The notes: generated by a model not told the origin, from the letters alone. Positions 8,064-17,663 are shown, counted from the stretch's first letter. The stretch: 64,000 nt of DNA from Eubacterium limosum (GCF_000807675.2 NZ_CP019962.1:62001-126000); one strand, 5' to 3'. Made by a program: numbers and translations.

Positions 8064-9968
8064 ATGAAAAAGAAACTGCCTGTACTGGCGGCGCTTCTGC
8101 TGTTGCTGGCGCTTGTGTTCCCAGGAGCCGGCCTGGCTAGGGAATACTTTACCATAGACAGCTATGATGTGACCATGAACGTACAGGAAAACCATGCCTA
8201 CAATGTCAACGAGAAAATCAACGTTACCTTCAGCCAGCCACGGCACGGGCTTTACCGCTATATTCCCTACAGCGGAAGTTATTATCGTGATATTGACGGC
8301 AAACCGACTGAGACATCTTACAACGCCCGAGTCTCTGACATCAAGGTTCCAGGCTACAACTTTGACACCGATTCCGAAAACGGCAGCAAAGTCATTAAAA
8401 TCGGCGATGAAGACGAATATGTTGACGGTAACCAGACCTATGATATTTCTTATACCTGGGACCCTGGTGATGACCATATCAGCCAGTTTGACGATGTTTA
8501 CTTCAATATCATTCCTGCAAAATGGGATACTACCATTGACAGTGCAAACTTTATTATTAATATGCCCAAGGAATTCGACCCCTCAAACCTTGAGTTCATT
8601 GTGGGTGGCTATGGCAGTACTGATACTAACGCAGTAACCTACACCGTTGATGGCAATACCATTCACGGCACCCTTAATCGTCCACTGCAGGCCAATGAGG
8701 GCGTTACGCTCAATATCCGCCTGCCTCAGGGGTATTTTGTGGGTGCGCGTACCGGTAACGAATGGAATCCCATCGTCTATATTGTCTCCGGCCTGTGCCT
8801 GGCGCTCGCAGTTGTCCTGTGGTTCCGTTTTGGCCGTGACCATAAGCCACTGGAACCCGTCATGTTCTACGCGCCGGATAAGCTCACACCAGCCCAGGTT
8901 GGAACCATCATTGACGGCAAAACTGGCAATGAGGAAATCCTGTCTATGATCATGTATCTGGCAGATAAGGGTTATCTGACCATTGAGCAAACTAGCAAAA
9001 AGAACTTTAAATTTGAGAAGGTTCAGGAACTCCCGGCTGACGCTCTGAATTTTGAACGCACGGTTATGCGCGCCCTTTTTCCGGGCGGACGCACTGTCTC
9101 CAGCATGAAGGATCTGGAGGATACCTTTTACGAGGATATGCAGGTTGCCAAAGCGGAGGTCAGCGGCTTTTTCGCAGAACCCCAGAACAAGCTGTTCACT
9201 CCTGGCTCCAAGACAGCACAGGCCTTTATTCACCTGGCCTGCTTCCTTCCTCTGTTCATTTTCGGCTGTGTTACCGGCTATCGGACCGAGGGCTACTTTG
9301 ATGTGTTCATGGTGCTGATCATGGGCTGTCTGTTCGGGATTCTTCCCTTTGCGGGGCTCAGCTTCCTGACCCACACCATCGAAACCCGGCAGGGCATGAC
9401 CACAGGCTCCTTTACCGGACGTGTGATCGCAGGCACCCTGATCTCCGCTACCCTTCTGGTCATTGTGCTGGCCACAGGCACAGTCACCTTCGGCACGATT
9501 CTGATGCCGCTAGTGCCAGTGGTGGTATCTGTTATCACGGCGTTCCTGGGTGCCTTTGCCACCAAGCGGACACCACAGGGCAACAAGTGGCTCGGCGAGA
9601 CCCTTGGCTTTAAAAACTTTATCCAGACCGCAGAGCTGGACCGCATCAAAACCTTAGTGGACGAAAACCCCAACTATTTCTTTGATGTGCTCCCCTATGC
9701 CTATGTGCTGGGCGTCACGGACAAATGGGCCAAACGATTTGAAAGCCTGGCCATCGAACCGCCACATTGGTACAGAACCTATGATTCCTACAGCATGTTC
9801 AATACGATTTATTTCACCAATGCCCTCATGCACAGCATGAACGCTATCTCAACCAACATTACCGTTCCACCGAACTCCGGTTCCGGCGGCTTCGGTGGCG
9901 GCGGTTTTACTGGCGGCGGCGGCTTCTCCGGTGGCGGTGGTGGTGGTGGCGGCGGCGGAAGCTGGTAA
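8064..9968 (+). CDS. DUF2207 membrane protein with glycine-rich tail
   Basis: The protein has 634 residues. A signal peptide (1-26) leads into an extracytoplasmic beta-rich DUF2207 domain (30-225), with the early signature YRYIPYSGSYYRD. A membrane helix follows near residue 233, then a cytoplasmic winged-helix-like stretch with EEILSMIMYLADKGYL, further membrane helices near 385-480, and a low-complexity Gly/Ser C-terminus of more than 40 residues ending GGSW. The same architecture is seen in YciQ-like proteins, which are regularly paired with LemA; the joint function is unknown. ATG 8064 follows AAGGAGG. The gene is separated from lemA by an internal terminator. Confidence 0.9.
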   Translation: MKKKLPVLAALLLLLALVFPGAGLAREYFTIDSYDVTMNVQENHAYNVNEKINVTFSQPRHGLYRYIPYSGSYYRDIDGKPTETSYNARVSDIKVPGYNFDTDSENGSKVIKIGDEDEYVDGNQTYDISYTWDPGDDHISQFDDVYFNIIPAKWDTTIDSANFIINMPKEFDPSNLEFIVGGYGSTDTNAVTYTVDGNTIHGTLNRPLQANEGVTLNIRLPQGYFVGARTGNEWNPIVYIVSGLCLALAVVLWFRFGRDHKPLEPVMFYAPDKLTPAQVGTIIDGKTGNEEILSMIMYLADKGYLTIEQTSKKNFKFEKVQELPADALNFERTVMRALFPGGRTVSSMKDLEDTFYEDMQVAKAEVSGFFAEPQNKLFTPGSKTAQAFIHLACFLPLFIFGCVTGYRTEGYFDVFMVLIMGCLFGILPFAGLSFLTHTIETRQGMTTGSFTGRVIAGTLISATLLVIVLATGTVTFGTILMPLVPVVVSVITAFLGAFATKRTPQGNKWLGETLGFKNFIQTAELDRIKTLVDENPNYFFDVLPYAYVLGVTDKWAKRFESLAIEPPHWYRTYDSYSMFNTIYFTNALMHSMNAISTNITVPPNSGSGGFGGGGFTGGGGFSGGGGGGGGGGSW

Positions 9969-9999
9969 GAAAGTCTCTCCGCTCCCCAAAGGTTAAAAA

Positions 10000-10041
10000 C
10001 CCCCGTGTCATTGCGTTTGCGCAGTTTCACGGGGGCTTTCT
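10000..10041 (+). terminator. Terminator of the lemA-DUF2207 operon
   Basis: CCCCCGTG (10000-10007) pairs with CACGGGGG (10028-10035) and is followed by a T-rich stretch. Confidence 0.8.
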
Positions 10042-10066
10042 TAATTTGGGAAAATTTCCAGCTTCC

Positions 10067-10100
10067 TGTTGCTCTTTTGATGTCAATAAAGGTGTATAAT
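10067..10100 (+). promoter_or_regulatory. SAPR-type promoter of the 5'-nucleotidase gene
   Basis: Tandem 11-mers TGTTGCTCTTT (10067-10077) and TGATGTCAATA (10078-10088) are followed by 6 bp and TATAAT (10095-10100). The first matches the region-wide repeat TGTTGTACTTT at nine of eleven positions; the second is degenerate. No -35 box is present at the normal distance. Confidence 0.6.
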
Positions 10101-10148
10101 AAAGACACCAACAAAGGGGAAGCAATCCATAATAAGGGGGATTTTACG

Positions 10149-12059
10149 ATGAAAATCAAACGTATGGCCACAGTTTTTCTGCTTCTGGCTTTCTGCCTGT
10201 TTTGGCTGGCACCCGCCGCGCTGGCGGCCGGAACAGAAAATGGAGATGAGCGGGAGCTCCGGGTGCTCTTTACCCATGACCTCCACTCCTATATCCTGCC
10301 CTACGACGTGGCGGATGGAGCCGATGGCCGCACCACCATGGGCGGCTACGCCCGGCTGGCGACCCTGATTAAGGAAAACCGCACCGACAGCACCGTTGTG
10401 CTGGATGCGGGCGATTTTTCCATGGGCACTTTGTTCAACAGTATTTTTAAAACCCACGCTCCGGATTTATGCTTGATGGGCGAGATGGGCTTTGACGCCA
10501 CCACCATCGGGAACCATGAATTTGACTATGGCGCTGATGGGCTCGCCGCCGCGCTGCGGTCAGCCTCCAGGGCGCAGAACCGGCCGGCCATGCTCAACTC
10601 AAACATGGTCTTTGGCGATGATCCCAAATCAGAGGAGATCAAAGCTGCCTTTGATGCCTATGGCAGCAGCGCCACAAAAATCATTGAGCGCGGCGGCCTG
10701 AAAATCGGGGTCTTTGGCATGCTCAGCCAGGTTGCCCAGGATTACACGGTCAATTATGCCCCTTTGAGCTTTGATGACACCACCGAGACTGCCAAGGCCT
10801 GTGTGGACAGCCTGAAAGCACAGAACGCAGATGTCATTATCTGCCTGTCCCACGGCGGCACCAATCCGGATATTGAAAAGTCTGAAGACCAGCAGCTTGC
10901 AAAAGCTGTGCCGGATATCGACGTCATTGTCAGCGGGCACACGCACACCACGCTGGATACGCCCATTACCGAGGGCCGCACCACCATTGTGGGCTGTGGC
11001 TGGCGCGGCGAGCGGCTGGGGCTTCTGGACCTGAAACTTGAAGCTGACAACACCGTGAAGGTGGACAGCTACCAGCTGATTGAAAACAGCCGGGACGTGA
11101 CCATGGATCCGGACATCGCAGCGTCCATCAACACCTACAAAGATGTTGTTCAGCAGGAATTTTTAACACCGCTCGGCAAGAGCTTTGACGCCACCGCGGC
11201 CGTCTCCGACCACAATTTCGCCACTGTGGATGATCTGCTTGGGCGCTTTGGCAACTCCGACCTCGGCGATATTATCACCGATGCCTACCGCTACGGCGCT
11301 GCCCAGAACGGTGTGGACGCAGATATTTCCCTTGTCAACGCCGGCCTTGTCCGGGATACCATCTATAAAGGAAATCTGAGTGAATCAGGCATCTATAATA
11401 TCCTCTCGCTGGGCTCAGGCTCTGACGGGAGTGTGGGCTATTCGCTGGTGGACTTTTATCTTTACGGCTCAGAACTTAAAACATTGTGCCAGATCGACGT
11501 CTCCATGTATCCCATGATGCAGGAGGTTCAGTTCTCCTTTTCCGGCCTGCGCTACACCTACAATGACAGCCGTCTCCCGCTGGATAAGGTGACAGGGGTG
11601 GAAACCCAAAACCCCGACGGCACCTGGACCCCCTTGGATGAAGACCGGCTGTACCGCGTAACCACCAGCCAGTATCTTGCCAATATGACCGGGCTCATGA
11701 CCAAGATGTCGCATGGTATCATCACGCTGGCGCCCAGGGATAAGGACGGCAATCCAGTCTCAGACACCAACACGCTGATTATTCACACACCAACTGGCGC
11801 AGAGGCCAAGGAGTGGATCGCCCTGTCCGATTACATCCACTCCTTCCCGGTGGGCGAGAGCGGGCTGCGGACCATTCCTGCCAGCTACAACATTGCCCGG
11901 GAGGTCAAGACGCCAGTGGATAACTCATTGGTCACTTTCTTTGGCAATCCCTCCCCCATTGCCCTGGCAGTTTACAGCATCATCGCGGGGCTGATTGTGC
12001 TGATCGTCATCATTATTCTCCTCATACGCCGCCATCACATCAGAAAACACAGAGTCTGA
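10149..12059 (+). CDS. Membrane-anchored 5'-nucleotidase/UshA-family metallophosphatase
   Basis: A 636-residue surface enzyme, expected to remove phosphate from extracellular nucleotides or related phosphoesters. After a signal peptide (1-26) comes the two-metal phosphoesterase domain with FTHDLHSY, DAGDF, IGNHEFDYG, SHGG and SGHTHTT. The C-terminal nucleotidase domain (about 340-560) contains GDIITDAYRYGA and NAGLVRDTIYKG. A final membrane helix (about 602-624) and a basic tail anchor it to the cell; there is no LPxTG motif. The start is ATG 10149 after AAGGGGG; the open frame further upstream has no signal peptide. It has its own promoter and terminator. Confidence 0.92.
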   Translation: MKIKRMATVFLLLAFCLFWLAPAALAAGTENGDERELRVLFTHDLHSYILPYDVADGADGRTTMGGYARLATLIKENRTDSTVVLDAGDFSMGTLFNSIFKTHAPDLCLMGEMGFDATTIGNHEFDYGADGLAAALRSASRAQNRPAMLNSNMVFGDDPKSEEIKAAFDAYGSSATKIIERGGLKIGVFGMLSQVAQDYTVNYAPLSFDDTTETAKACVDSLKAQNADVIICLSHGGTNPDIEKSEDQQLAKAVPDIDVIVSGHTHTTLDTPITEGRTTIVGCGWRGERLGLLDLKLEADNTVKVDSYQLIENSRDVTMDPDIAASINTYKDVVQQEFLTPLGKSFDATAAVSDHNFATVDDLLGRFGNSDLGDIITDAYRYGAAQNGVDADISLVNAGLVRDTIYKGNLSESGIYNILSLGSGSDGSVGYSLVDFYLYGSELKTLCQIDVSMYPMMQEVQFSFSGLRYTYNDSRLPLDKVTGVETQNPDGTWTPLDEDRLYRVTTSQYLANMTGLMTKMSHGIITLAPRDKDGNPVSDTNTLIIHTPTGAEAKEWIALSDYIHSFPVGESGLRTIPASYNIAREVKTPVDNSLVTFFGNPSPIALAVYSIIAGLIVLIVIIILLIRRHHIRKHRV

Positions 12060-12062
12060 CAT

Positions 12063-12101
12063 AAAAACACCATGAAGGATCGCTTCCTTCATGGTGTTTT
12101 T
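12063..12101. terminator. Bidirectional terminator
   Basis: A 17-bp perfect stem (12063-12079 with 12085-12101) has A and T runs at its two ends, between the converging nucleotidase and DUF2804 genes. Confidence 0.92.
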
Positions 12102-12105
12102 ATTC

Positions 12106-13146
12106 TTAATACATATTGTGAATCACCTCAACAGCACACAGGAAATCCTTTATCTCCAGAATTTCTCCGCCATTCAGCACCACTTTTCCGCTGAAGAAGC
12201 CAAACACCTGGTGCTGCACGCTTCTGACGGCCAGCAGGTTGATGTTAGCCTGACGATCCATTCTGGGAATAAAACTTCCCACGAAACGGCCGTCATTTGA
12301 GGTCAGATACCAGGGCTCCATAAAAGCATAGCCGCCCGACTCGTCTCTGGGAATCATAAAGGTGACCTCGTCCAGCTTGTGGGCACGGTTACGGTAAAAT
12401 ACCATGTTCTCGCTGGCACTGCTGCGGTCCGAAAAGCCGTAGCCCAGGTTAAAGCCAAAGGACTCGCCATCATGCCATCCACTGCCAGTTCCCCAGTACC
12501 AGGTATTGTCATAGGTCCAGACACCTCTTCCCCAGTCCAGCACACCCATGGCGCTGTCCGGTGTAAAACGGTGTTTTTCATCTCCGAGCTTTACCCAGCC
12601 GCAGGCGGGCATACAGTTGATCTTCTGATTATAGTAAAAGGCCGTTGGCTTTTCTGCCCAGGGCGTCGCAATGCACATGGTATCCATATTCGGCTCGTAG
12701 AGCACAATATCCGCCTCCAATGCCTTTCCCTCCCAAAATTCAGGGAAATAGCAGTAGATACGGCGCTTATTTTTTTCCGCTGTGTAGGACAACCGGATTT
12801 TGGGGTGCGTGACACCACAGCTCCCTCTGTCCGAACAACAGCCTAACCCGTATTTCCCTCTTGGCAGCGGCTCCACAATGGTTTCGGTATGCTCTGTCCA
12901 ATCCCTATAATTCAGGAAAGATACGCTCGCCATGCCCGCGTAGCCCAGATCGGAGAGGGTGAAGGCCACACCAGTCTGCCCGTCGCCTACCAGATAGTAA
13001 TCCCATTCCTTGCGCCTGTACCAGGGCGCCGCAATGCAGTCACGGTTGTAGTCCCACACCAGCTGCTTTGCCCAGCCCGGTTCTTCTATCCGCCCATTTG
13101 CGTTTAGCAAGGGCTGTTTCCTTGTCACTTCATGCTGTGTCCCCAT
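12106..13146 (-). CDS. DUF2804 domain protein
   Basis: The protein has 346 residues and belongs to DUF2804, a family of cytoplasmic proteins of unknown function with a lipocalin/AttH-like beta fold by repute. Recognisable features are CGVTHPKIRL-type Cys/Asn turns, WGTGSGWHDG, SFGFNLGYGFSDRS and the adjoining SENMVFYRN. There is no signal peptide. The start ATG 13146 lies eight bases after AGAGG; the GTG at 13155 overlaps that ribosome binding site. A decayed, internally deleted copy of the 5' part lies at 15407-15620, on the other side of the next gene. Confidence 0.88.
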   Translation of the reverse strand: MGTQHEVTRKQPLLNANGRIEEPGWAKQLVWDYNRDCIAAPWYRRKEWDYYLVGDGQTGVAFTLSDLGYAGMASVSFLNYRDWTEHTETIVEPLPRGKYGLGCCSDRGSCGVTHPKIRLSYTAEKNKRRIYCYFPEFWEGKALEADIVLYEPNMDTMCIATPWAEKPTAFYYNQKINCMPACGWVKLGDEKHRFTPDSAMGVLDWGRGVWTYDNTWYWGTGSGWHDGESFGFNLGYGFSDRSSASENMVFYRNRAHKLDEVTFMIPRDESGGYAFMEPWYLTSNDGRFVGSFIPRMDRQANINLLAVRSVQHQVFGFFSGKVVLNGGEILEIKDFLCAVEVIHNMY

Positions 13147-13234
13147 GCCTGTCACCTCTTTTCTTGTAATCGACTCAATTATACACCACGAAGCTTAAAT
13201 CCTGGTTTTATTGCCATGGAGCTAATCCCGCTCT

Positions 13235-15331
13235 CTATTCTCGTCTTTTTCTTACATAAACCACCACACCGATGATGACAGCCGCCGCGACGATCAGTCC
13301 TGCGGCCCAGCACAGACCATTTCCTGCACTCTGCAGGCCGGTGTTGATGTTGTTATTGTGTGGAGTAGGTGCGGGACCTGCTGTGGGCGTAGGCTTCACG
13401 GTGGGGGTGGGCTCCGGAGTTTCTGTTTTTTCGACGACCACTGCTGCCGCGGCTATGGTCTGTCCCTTGGGCAGAATGGTGCTGCCAGCCCAGGGTTCGG
13501 TGATACGTCCGACAACGCCTCCGGCCGGGGTGGTGACTGCGTTTCCCTTTCCAATATTCAAAGTACTGTTTTCAAAGGCCAGCAAAGCAATGCCGCCTTC
13601 GCCAGTGCTTGCAGCCTGGACACGGCTGTCTCCACTCAATGGGCTTATGTTGATATCATAGTAGCTGTAAATTCTCAGGTCATCGGCTGTGGCGTTGACA
13701 GTGGCATCACCGATGTTCAGGGTTCCGTTGGCGTATATGCTGCTCGCATAAGCCTTTGGCGCACGGGATTTATCCACGCTGACGGCTTTGGCATTGACGA
13801 TGCAGCTGTCCCCAATGGTAACCGCACCAAACTCGGGCCGCTCCTCTTCGCCAGCGGTAAACAGTCCGTCTGCATTAAGTCTGGCTTTCGGGTCAATGCT
13901 GAAATCACTCCCCACCCGGACGTGGCTGTTTAGATCGAGTTGGCTTGCGCTGGAAAAGGCTGCGCTGCCTGCTATATACAATGCTGTGCTGGCCTGCAGG
14001 TCATCATTTTCATCCGGCTCAGGAATATCCGTATTGATCAATGCTCCAGCCCCGATGTCCAGTCGGCTCTTATTTTCAACGGTGAGGCCTGTCACCAGCT
14101 CATTATAAAACGGACTTCGCAATACCAGCATTCCGGCGACGTCCATAAACGGCTGAAGGCACTCTGCCTGAGCGTCAATACTCACGCCTGCTGCCCCTGT
14201 CTTCCCAATACTGGAATAAAAGGTATTGATCCCCTGGGCCACCAGGCCTGTTTTTACCTTAATATCAAGACTGGCTCCTTTGTCGATATGGCAGTCCGCC
14301 TGGGGCTTTTGCGCCATATAACCTGAAGCCATAAGCCCCACACCTATCCGGCATCCGCTGACATCCAGCTTCAGGCTGGCATCGCTCAGGTTTAAAGCCG
14401 GCGACTGAAGGCCCACCAGGTAGCAGCTAGCCTCCTCATTGTCCTTTTCTACCGGGTTGGAAGCTCTGACTATAACATCCGCGTTATTGACAATATTGAT
14501 CACGCCTTCGGCATGGGTGCTGTTAACCAGAGGGATCCCCTGCAGCCTTTTATCGGGATGGGCGGCGCCGCGCATTCCATTGATCTGCTCGATAAGCACC
14601 GCATCGCCGCCGGCCTCTGGCGGCTCGTGGGGATTTGCCCGGTCAAGGTAAACGGCAGCGTCGTCAATAGTCAGATCGCCGCCGACAGTGACGCTCTGGT
14701 TGTTTCCGTACACGCTCAAACTTCCTCCGTCCACGGTGCAACTGCCATCTGTGACGGTCAGGCCGACACCGGCCCGTTTTTCCTCACTTCCGATGGTCAC
14801 CTGTCCGCTGTGCTGCGAATAACCGTTATGGCATAGCAACCCATAAGATTCATTGGGAGAATCTGCAGATACGCCTGGCATAAGAGTCAGTGCTCCAGTC
14901 CCGTTCATGACCAGGGAGCCTGTGTCTATGATTAGTGCGTTCTCCCTGGTGGTATCTGCCTGAGCCGTGAGGTTTCCCTCTCCAGTGAGGCTGAGCGCTC
15001 CGCCGCAGTAGATAGCTTTTTTATCGTCTGTATCAGGAACCAGTCTGTTTTCCCCATTCAGTTTAACGGTAAGCGCTTTATCGGACAGAATGACGGCTAC
15101 GATACTGTCATCCCCGGTTACTGTAAGGTTAGCGCCACTCAAGGTGAGGACATTGGCAGCCTTGTCATAGCTCCAGCCCTCTCCTGAGGGTGTCTCATTG
15201 GCATTGATCCCCCCCACGTACAATCGGCTTTCCTCGGCCCGGGCGCTGTGAGGCGCCCACATTCCCATAAAAAACGATAAGGACAGAACCATCATAAATG
15301 TGATTCCTATCTGAATTTTCTGTGTTTTCAT
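13235..15331 (-). CDS. Surface protein, beta-helix carbohydrate-binding-like repeats
   Basis: A 698-residue secreted protein. A signal peptide ending SARA-EE is followed by YVGGINANETPSGEGWSYD and VLTLSGANLTV, the opening of a domain common in surface proteins of gut Firmicutes. About 550 residues of short beta-strand repeats follow (x-LTVTG-G-, SLTGEGNLTA, LNIGDATVNA), consistent with a right-handed beta-helix of the Cthe_2159/DUF4353 carbohydrate-binding kind. A Pro/Thr spacer (PTPTVKPTPTAGPAPTP) crosses the wall, and NINTG, a membrane helix and RKRRE end the chain. The start ATG 15331 follows AAAGGAG; a 7-bp hairpin (15345-15363) sits just before the ribosome binding site. The ligand is unknown. 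Confidence 0.82.
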   Translation of the reverse strand: MKTQKIQIGITFMMVLSLSFFMGMWAPHSARAEESRLYVGGINANETPSGEGWSYDKAANVLTLSGANLTVTGDDSIVAVILSDKALTVKLNGENRLVPDTDDKKAIYCGGALSLTGEGNLTAQADTTRENALIIDTGSLVMNGTGALTLMPGVSADSPNESYGLLCHNGYSQHSGQVTIGSEEKRAGVGLTVTDGSCTVDGGSLSVYGNNQSVTVGGDLTIDDAAVYLDRANPHEPPEAGGDAVLIEQINGMRGAAHPDKRLQGIPLVNSTHAEGVINIVNNADVIVRASNPVEKDNEEASCYLVGLQSPALNLSDASLKLDVSGCRIGVGLMASGYMAQKPQADCHIDKGASLDIKVKTGLVAQGINTFYSSIGKTGAAGVSIDAQAECLQPFMDVAGMLVLRSPFYNELVTGLTVENKSRLDIGAGALINTDIPEPDENDDLQASTALYIAGSAAFSSASQLDLNSHVRVGSDFSIDPKARLNADGLFTAGEEERPEFGAVTIGDSCIVNAKAVSVDKSRAPKAYASSIYANGTLNIGDATVNATADDLRIYSYYDINISPLSGDSRVQAASTGEGGIALLAFENSTLNIGKGNAVTTPAGGVVGRITEPWAGSTILPKGQTIAAAAVVVEKTETPEPTPTVKPTPTAGPAPTPHNNNINTGLQSAGNGLCWAAGLIVAAAVIIGVVVYVRKRRE

Positions 15332-15406
15332 ATACACTCCTTTCAACCGCTTTTACAGCGGTTCACTCACTGAATAGCTGTGCACAAAGTCTATGTTTCG
15401 ACCATA

Positions 15407-15620
15407 GAAATGGCAGTAGATACAGCGCTTATTCTTCTCTGTCGTGTAGGACAACCGGATTTTTGGGTCCGTGACACCGTAGCTCCCTCTTCCCGATCAG
15501 CAGCCTAATCCGTACTTTCCTCTTGGCAGAGGCTCCACAATGGTTTCGCTATGCTCTATCCAATCCATATAACCTGTCACCTCTTTTTATAATCGGCTTA
15601 ATTATGCACCACGAATCTTT
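15407..15620 (-). pseudogene. Decayed partial copy of the DUF2804 gene
   Basis: Bases 15407-15572 align without gaps to 12745-12910 inside the DUF2804 gene, and 15573-about 15620 align to 13148-about 13196, its start region and upstream flank. The 237 bp between (including the start codon) are missing, as is the 3' two thirds. Several substitutions have accumulated and no frame is usable. This marks a duplication of the segment on both sides of the surface-protein gene 13235-15331. Confidence 0.85.
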
Positions 15621-15678
15621 TAACTTCTGAAAAATCCCTCTCTCATTTAAGTTGACACCACGGCCGCTATCCTTTGGT

Positions 15679-17421
15679 TTATAGATTTATTTTTCGCTTA
15701 AAGCCTAATGCCGCAATCCCAGCAATACTCAGTATAAACACTGCGCAGTAAGCGCCTGCTTTCGTATCGACAATACCAGTTTTAACATTTTTGCCGCTTT
15801 TTTTACCAGAATCGGATTTCGAGTCGTCTGATGGTTTTGGGTCATCAGAGGATGTTTTTTTTACATATACGCCCACATCTTTATCATTAGGGTTGATGCA
15901 ATATCCGTCTTTTTGAACCTTAACATTGACCTCTTCATTATTTTTGACGCTAATATCCTTGATTTTGAGCTTGTAAACACCAGACTCCTTATCCTGGATC
16001 AGTTTTACTTTTGCGCCGCCTTTCAGTGTAATATCATCCAGAGTCAGACCCTTAATATCTTGGTCAAAAACCAGAGTCAGCTCGGTGGTTGTTTCTTTTT
16101 CGGATTCTCCGTTGGCTTTCAGATCCTTAAATTGGACTTTTTCGCAGATATGATCTTTATATTCCGACCAGCCCTGGGATGTTTTATAAATCTCAACCGT
16201 ACCAGCTGGCACAAAAATTTTATAGTTTTCCGGCAGGTTTTCAAAAATATATTCATCAATGTCAGGGGGTGTCATTGGTTTCATTGTGATTGACGAAAGA
16301 CGAGTACAACCTTCAAAAGCGGATTCCGCGATCTTTACGACATCTTTTGGAATTTCAATCGATTCCAGGCTGGCGCAATCTTGAAAAACGGACTCATCCA
16401 ATACTGTCACCTTTAGGGGAATATTTATCGTTTCAAGACTAGCACACCCTGCAAAAGTTCCCATTCCAAGACTCATGATATTTTCTGGAATATTAATTGT
16501 TTTCAGACTTATACATTTATAAAATGCTCCTCCAGCGATTTGCGTAGCCGTTTCGGGTAAATTAACGGTCTCCAGACTCAGGCAACCTGCAAAGATTCCT
16601 CCATCAATGAAATTAACACCTTCTGGAATGGTGATTGATTTCAGATTCTTACAGTCTACAAAAGCCCTGTCTTTTATTATCTTTATGCCTTCGGGCAGGA
16701 CGATATTTTCCATAGGACATCCTAAAAACGCCCGTTCTCCTATGTACTCAAGACCTTCAGATAAATAAATCTCTGCCAGACTATTGCAAACAGAAAAAGC
16801 CAGTTTTCCAATTTCCTTTACACTGGATGGAATACTAATCTGCTTCAGGCTAGTACAATAGGCAAAACCTTTAGGCCCAATATTTTCAACAGTATCTGCA
16901 ATCAACACCTCGTTTAGGCTGGTACATCCAAAAAAGGCTTCGTCTTCGATCGCAGTAACACCTTTCATAATTTCCAACGTAATTACAGCTCCTTTTATAT
17001 CGGGAACTTCACTTCTCCACTTGTTGGTGCCTTCATTCGTATACACTGTAAGCTTATGATTTTCAGTATCATATTCGTAATCTTCGTCGGCAATACTTGT
17101 TAGAGCACTCTTTTCTGGTTTCTCAATGGGAAGCGTCAATTCAGCTTCGCCATTTTCATCGGTCCGCATATCCGTCGGAAAAATGGTATTTTCCTGTTTT
17201 AATGACGGTTCACCAATTTCTTGAACATTTGACTGCTCACCTTCTAGTGGCGTGTCTAACTTTTCAGAAACAGGCGCCGTTTCTTCCGGTACTTCCCACA
17301 TCTGCTTTTCTTCTTTCCCATTTTCCTGGGCAGATGCCCCTGCCGGTATTATCGCACACAACAGTAAGAACACCAAAAACATTGACAACAGCCGGGAGAT
17401 TAATCTTTTTTGTTTGACCAT
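15679..17421 (-). CDS. BspA-type leucine-rich repeat surface protein
   Basis: A 580-residue secreted protein. The signal peptide ends AGASA-QE, then a Glu-rich linker reaches to about 115. Residues 150-410 hold about eleven LRR_5 (BspA/Treponema-type) repeats of 23 residues, for example AFEGCTRLSSI, TFAGCASLETI and IPEGVNFIDGGIF. A small beta domain (about 430-525) precedes a Ser/Asp/Lys spacer, NVKTGIV, a membrane helix and a KRK tail. BspA-type proteins bind host or matrix ligands in other species. I chose ATG 17421, eleven bases after AAGGAG; the ATG at 17430 is only two bases from it. Promoter site at 17474-17507. Confidence 0.88.
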   Translation of the reverse strand: MVKQKRLISRLLSMFLVFLLLCAIIPAGASAQENGKEEKQMWEVPEETAPVSEKLDTPLEGEQSNVQEIGEPSLKQENTIFPTDMRTDENGEAELTLPIEKPEKSALTSIADEDYEYDTENHKLTVYTNEGTNKWRSEVPDIKGAVITLEIMKGVTAIEDEAFFGCTSLNEVLIADTVENIGPKGFAYCTSLKQISIPSSVKEIGKLAFSVCNSLAEIYLSEGLEYIGERAFLGCPMENIVLPEGIKIIKDRAFVDCKNLKSITIPEGVNFIDGGIFAGCLSLETVNLPETATQIAGGAFYKCISLKTINIPENIMSLGMGTFAGCASLETINIPLKVTVLDESVFQDCASLESIEIPKDVVKIAESAFEGCTRLSSITMKPMTPPDIDEYIFENLPENYKIFVPAGTVEIYKTSQGWSEYKDHICEKVQFKDLKANGESEKETTTELTLVFDQDIKGLTLDDITLKGGAKVKLIQDKESGVYKLKIKDISVKNNEEVNVKVQKDGYCINPNDKDVGVYVKKTSSDDPKPSDDSKSDSGKKSGKNVKTGIVDTKAGAYCAVFILSIAGIAALGFKRKINL

Positions 17422-17473
17422 TTGTTTCATTTCTCCTTGATTTAATGTGATCTCCAATATTTATTTCAAAATT

Positions 17474-17507
17474 AGTATAATATACTGAGTACAACAAAAG
17501 TGCCACA
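17474..17507 (-). promoter_or_regulatory. SAPR-type promoter of the BspA-like gene
   Basis: On the minus strand: TGTGGCACTTT (17507-17497), TGTTGTACTCA (17496-17486), 6 bp, TATACT (17479-17474). Same geometry as the sites at 10.1, 19.0, 21.1, 21.2, 27.5 and 30.8 kb. Confidence 0.75.
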
Positions 17508-17613
17508 ATTCCCTGTATTCTTTTCAATTTTTCAGATCAGCAAAATTTCTATGATATATGGTTTCAAAGAACATTCCCGCCTAAATACTTTCTTTAAGAA
17601 TTACCTAAAGGGA

Positions 17614-17642
17614 CATATTTTTAATTAAAAATATGCTATAAT
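17614..17642 (+). promoter_or_regulatory. 22-bp perfect palindrome abutting a -10 box
   Basis: An AT-rich perfect palindrome (17614-17635, half-site CATATTTTTAA) ends one base before TATAAT (17637-17642). It covers the -35 region of the promoter for the first SAPR regulator and may be the operator of a different, dimeric regulator. No 11-bp repeats are found here. Confidence 0.55.
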
Positions 17643-17663
17643 CTAAATCAGTTCATCCAAAGG

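Noticed and set aside
8583-9374. 263-codon minus-strand frame
   Set aside because: Antisense to the DUF2207 protein, with no ribosome binding site.
9884-9965. Tandem GGCGGTGGC-like repeats
   Set aside because: Low-complexity DNA encoding the Gly-rich tail typical of DUF2207 proteins, not a separate repeat element.
15371-15400. Repeat-type promoter before the 13235-15331 surface gene
   Set aside because: A TATTCA box exists, but the 22 bp before the 6-bp gap do not match the repeat; I could not place this gene in the regulon.
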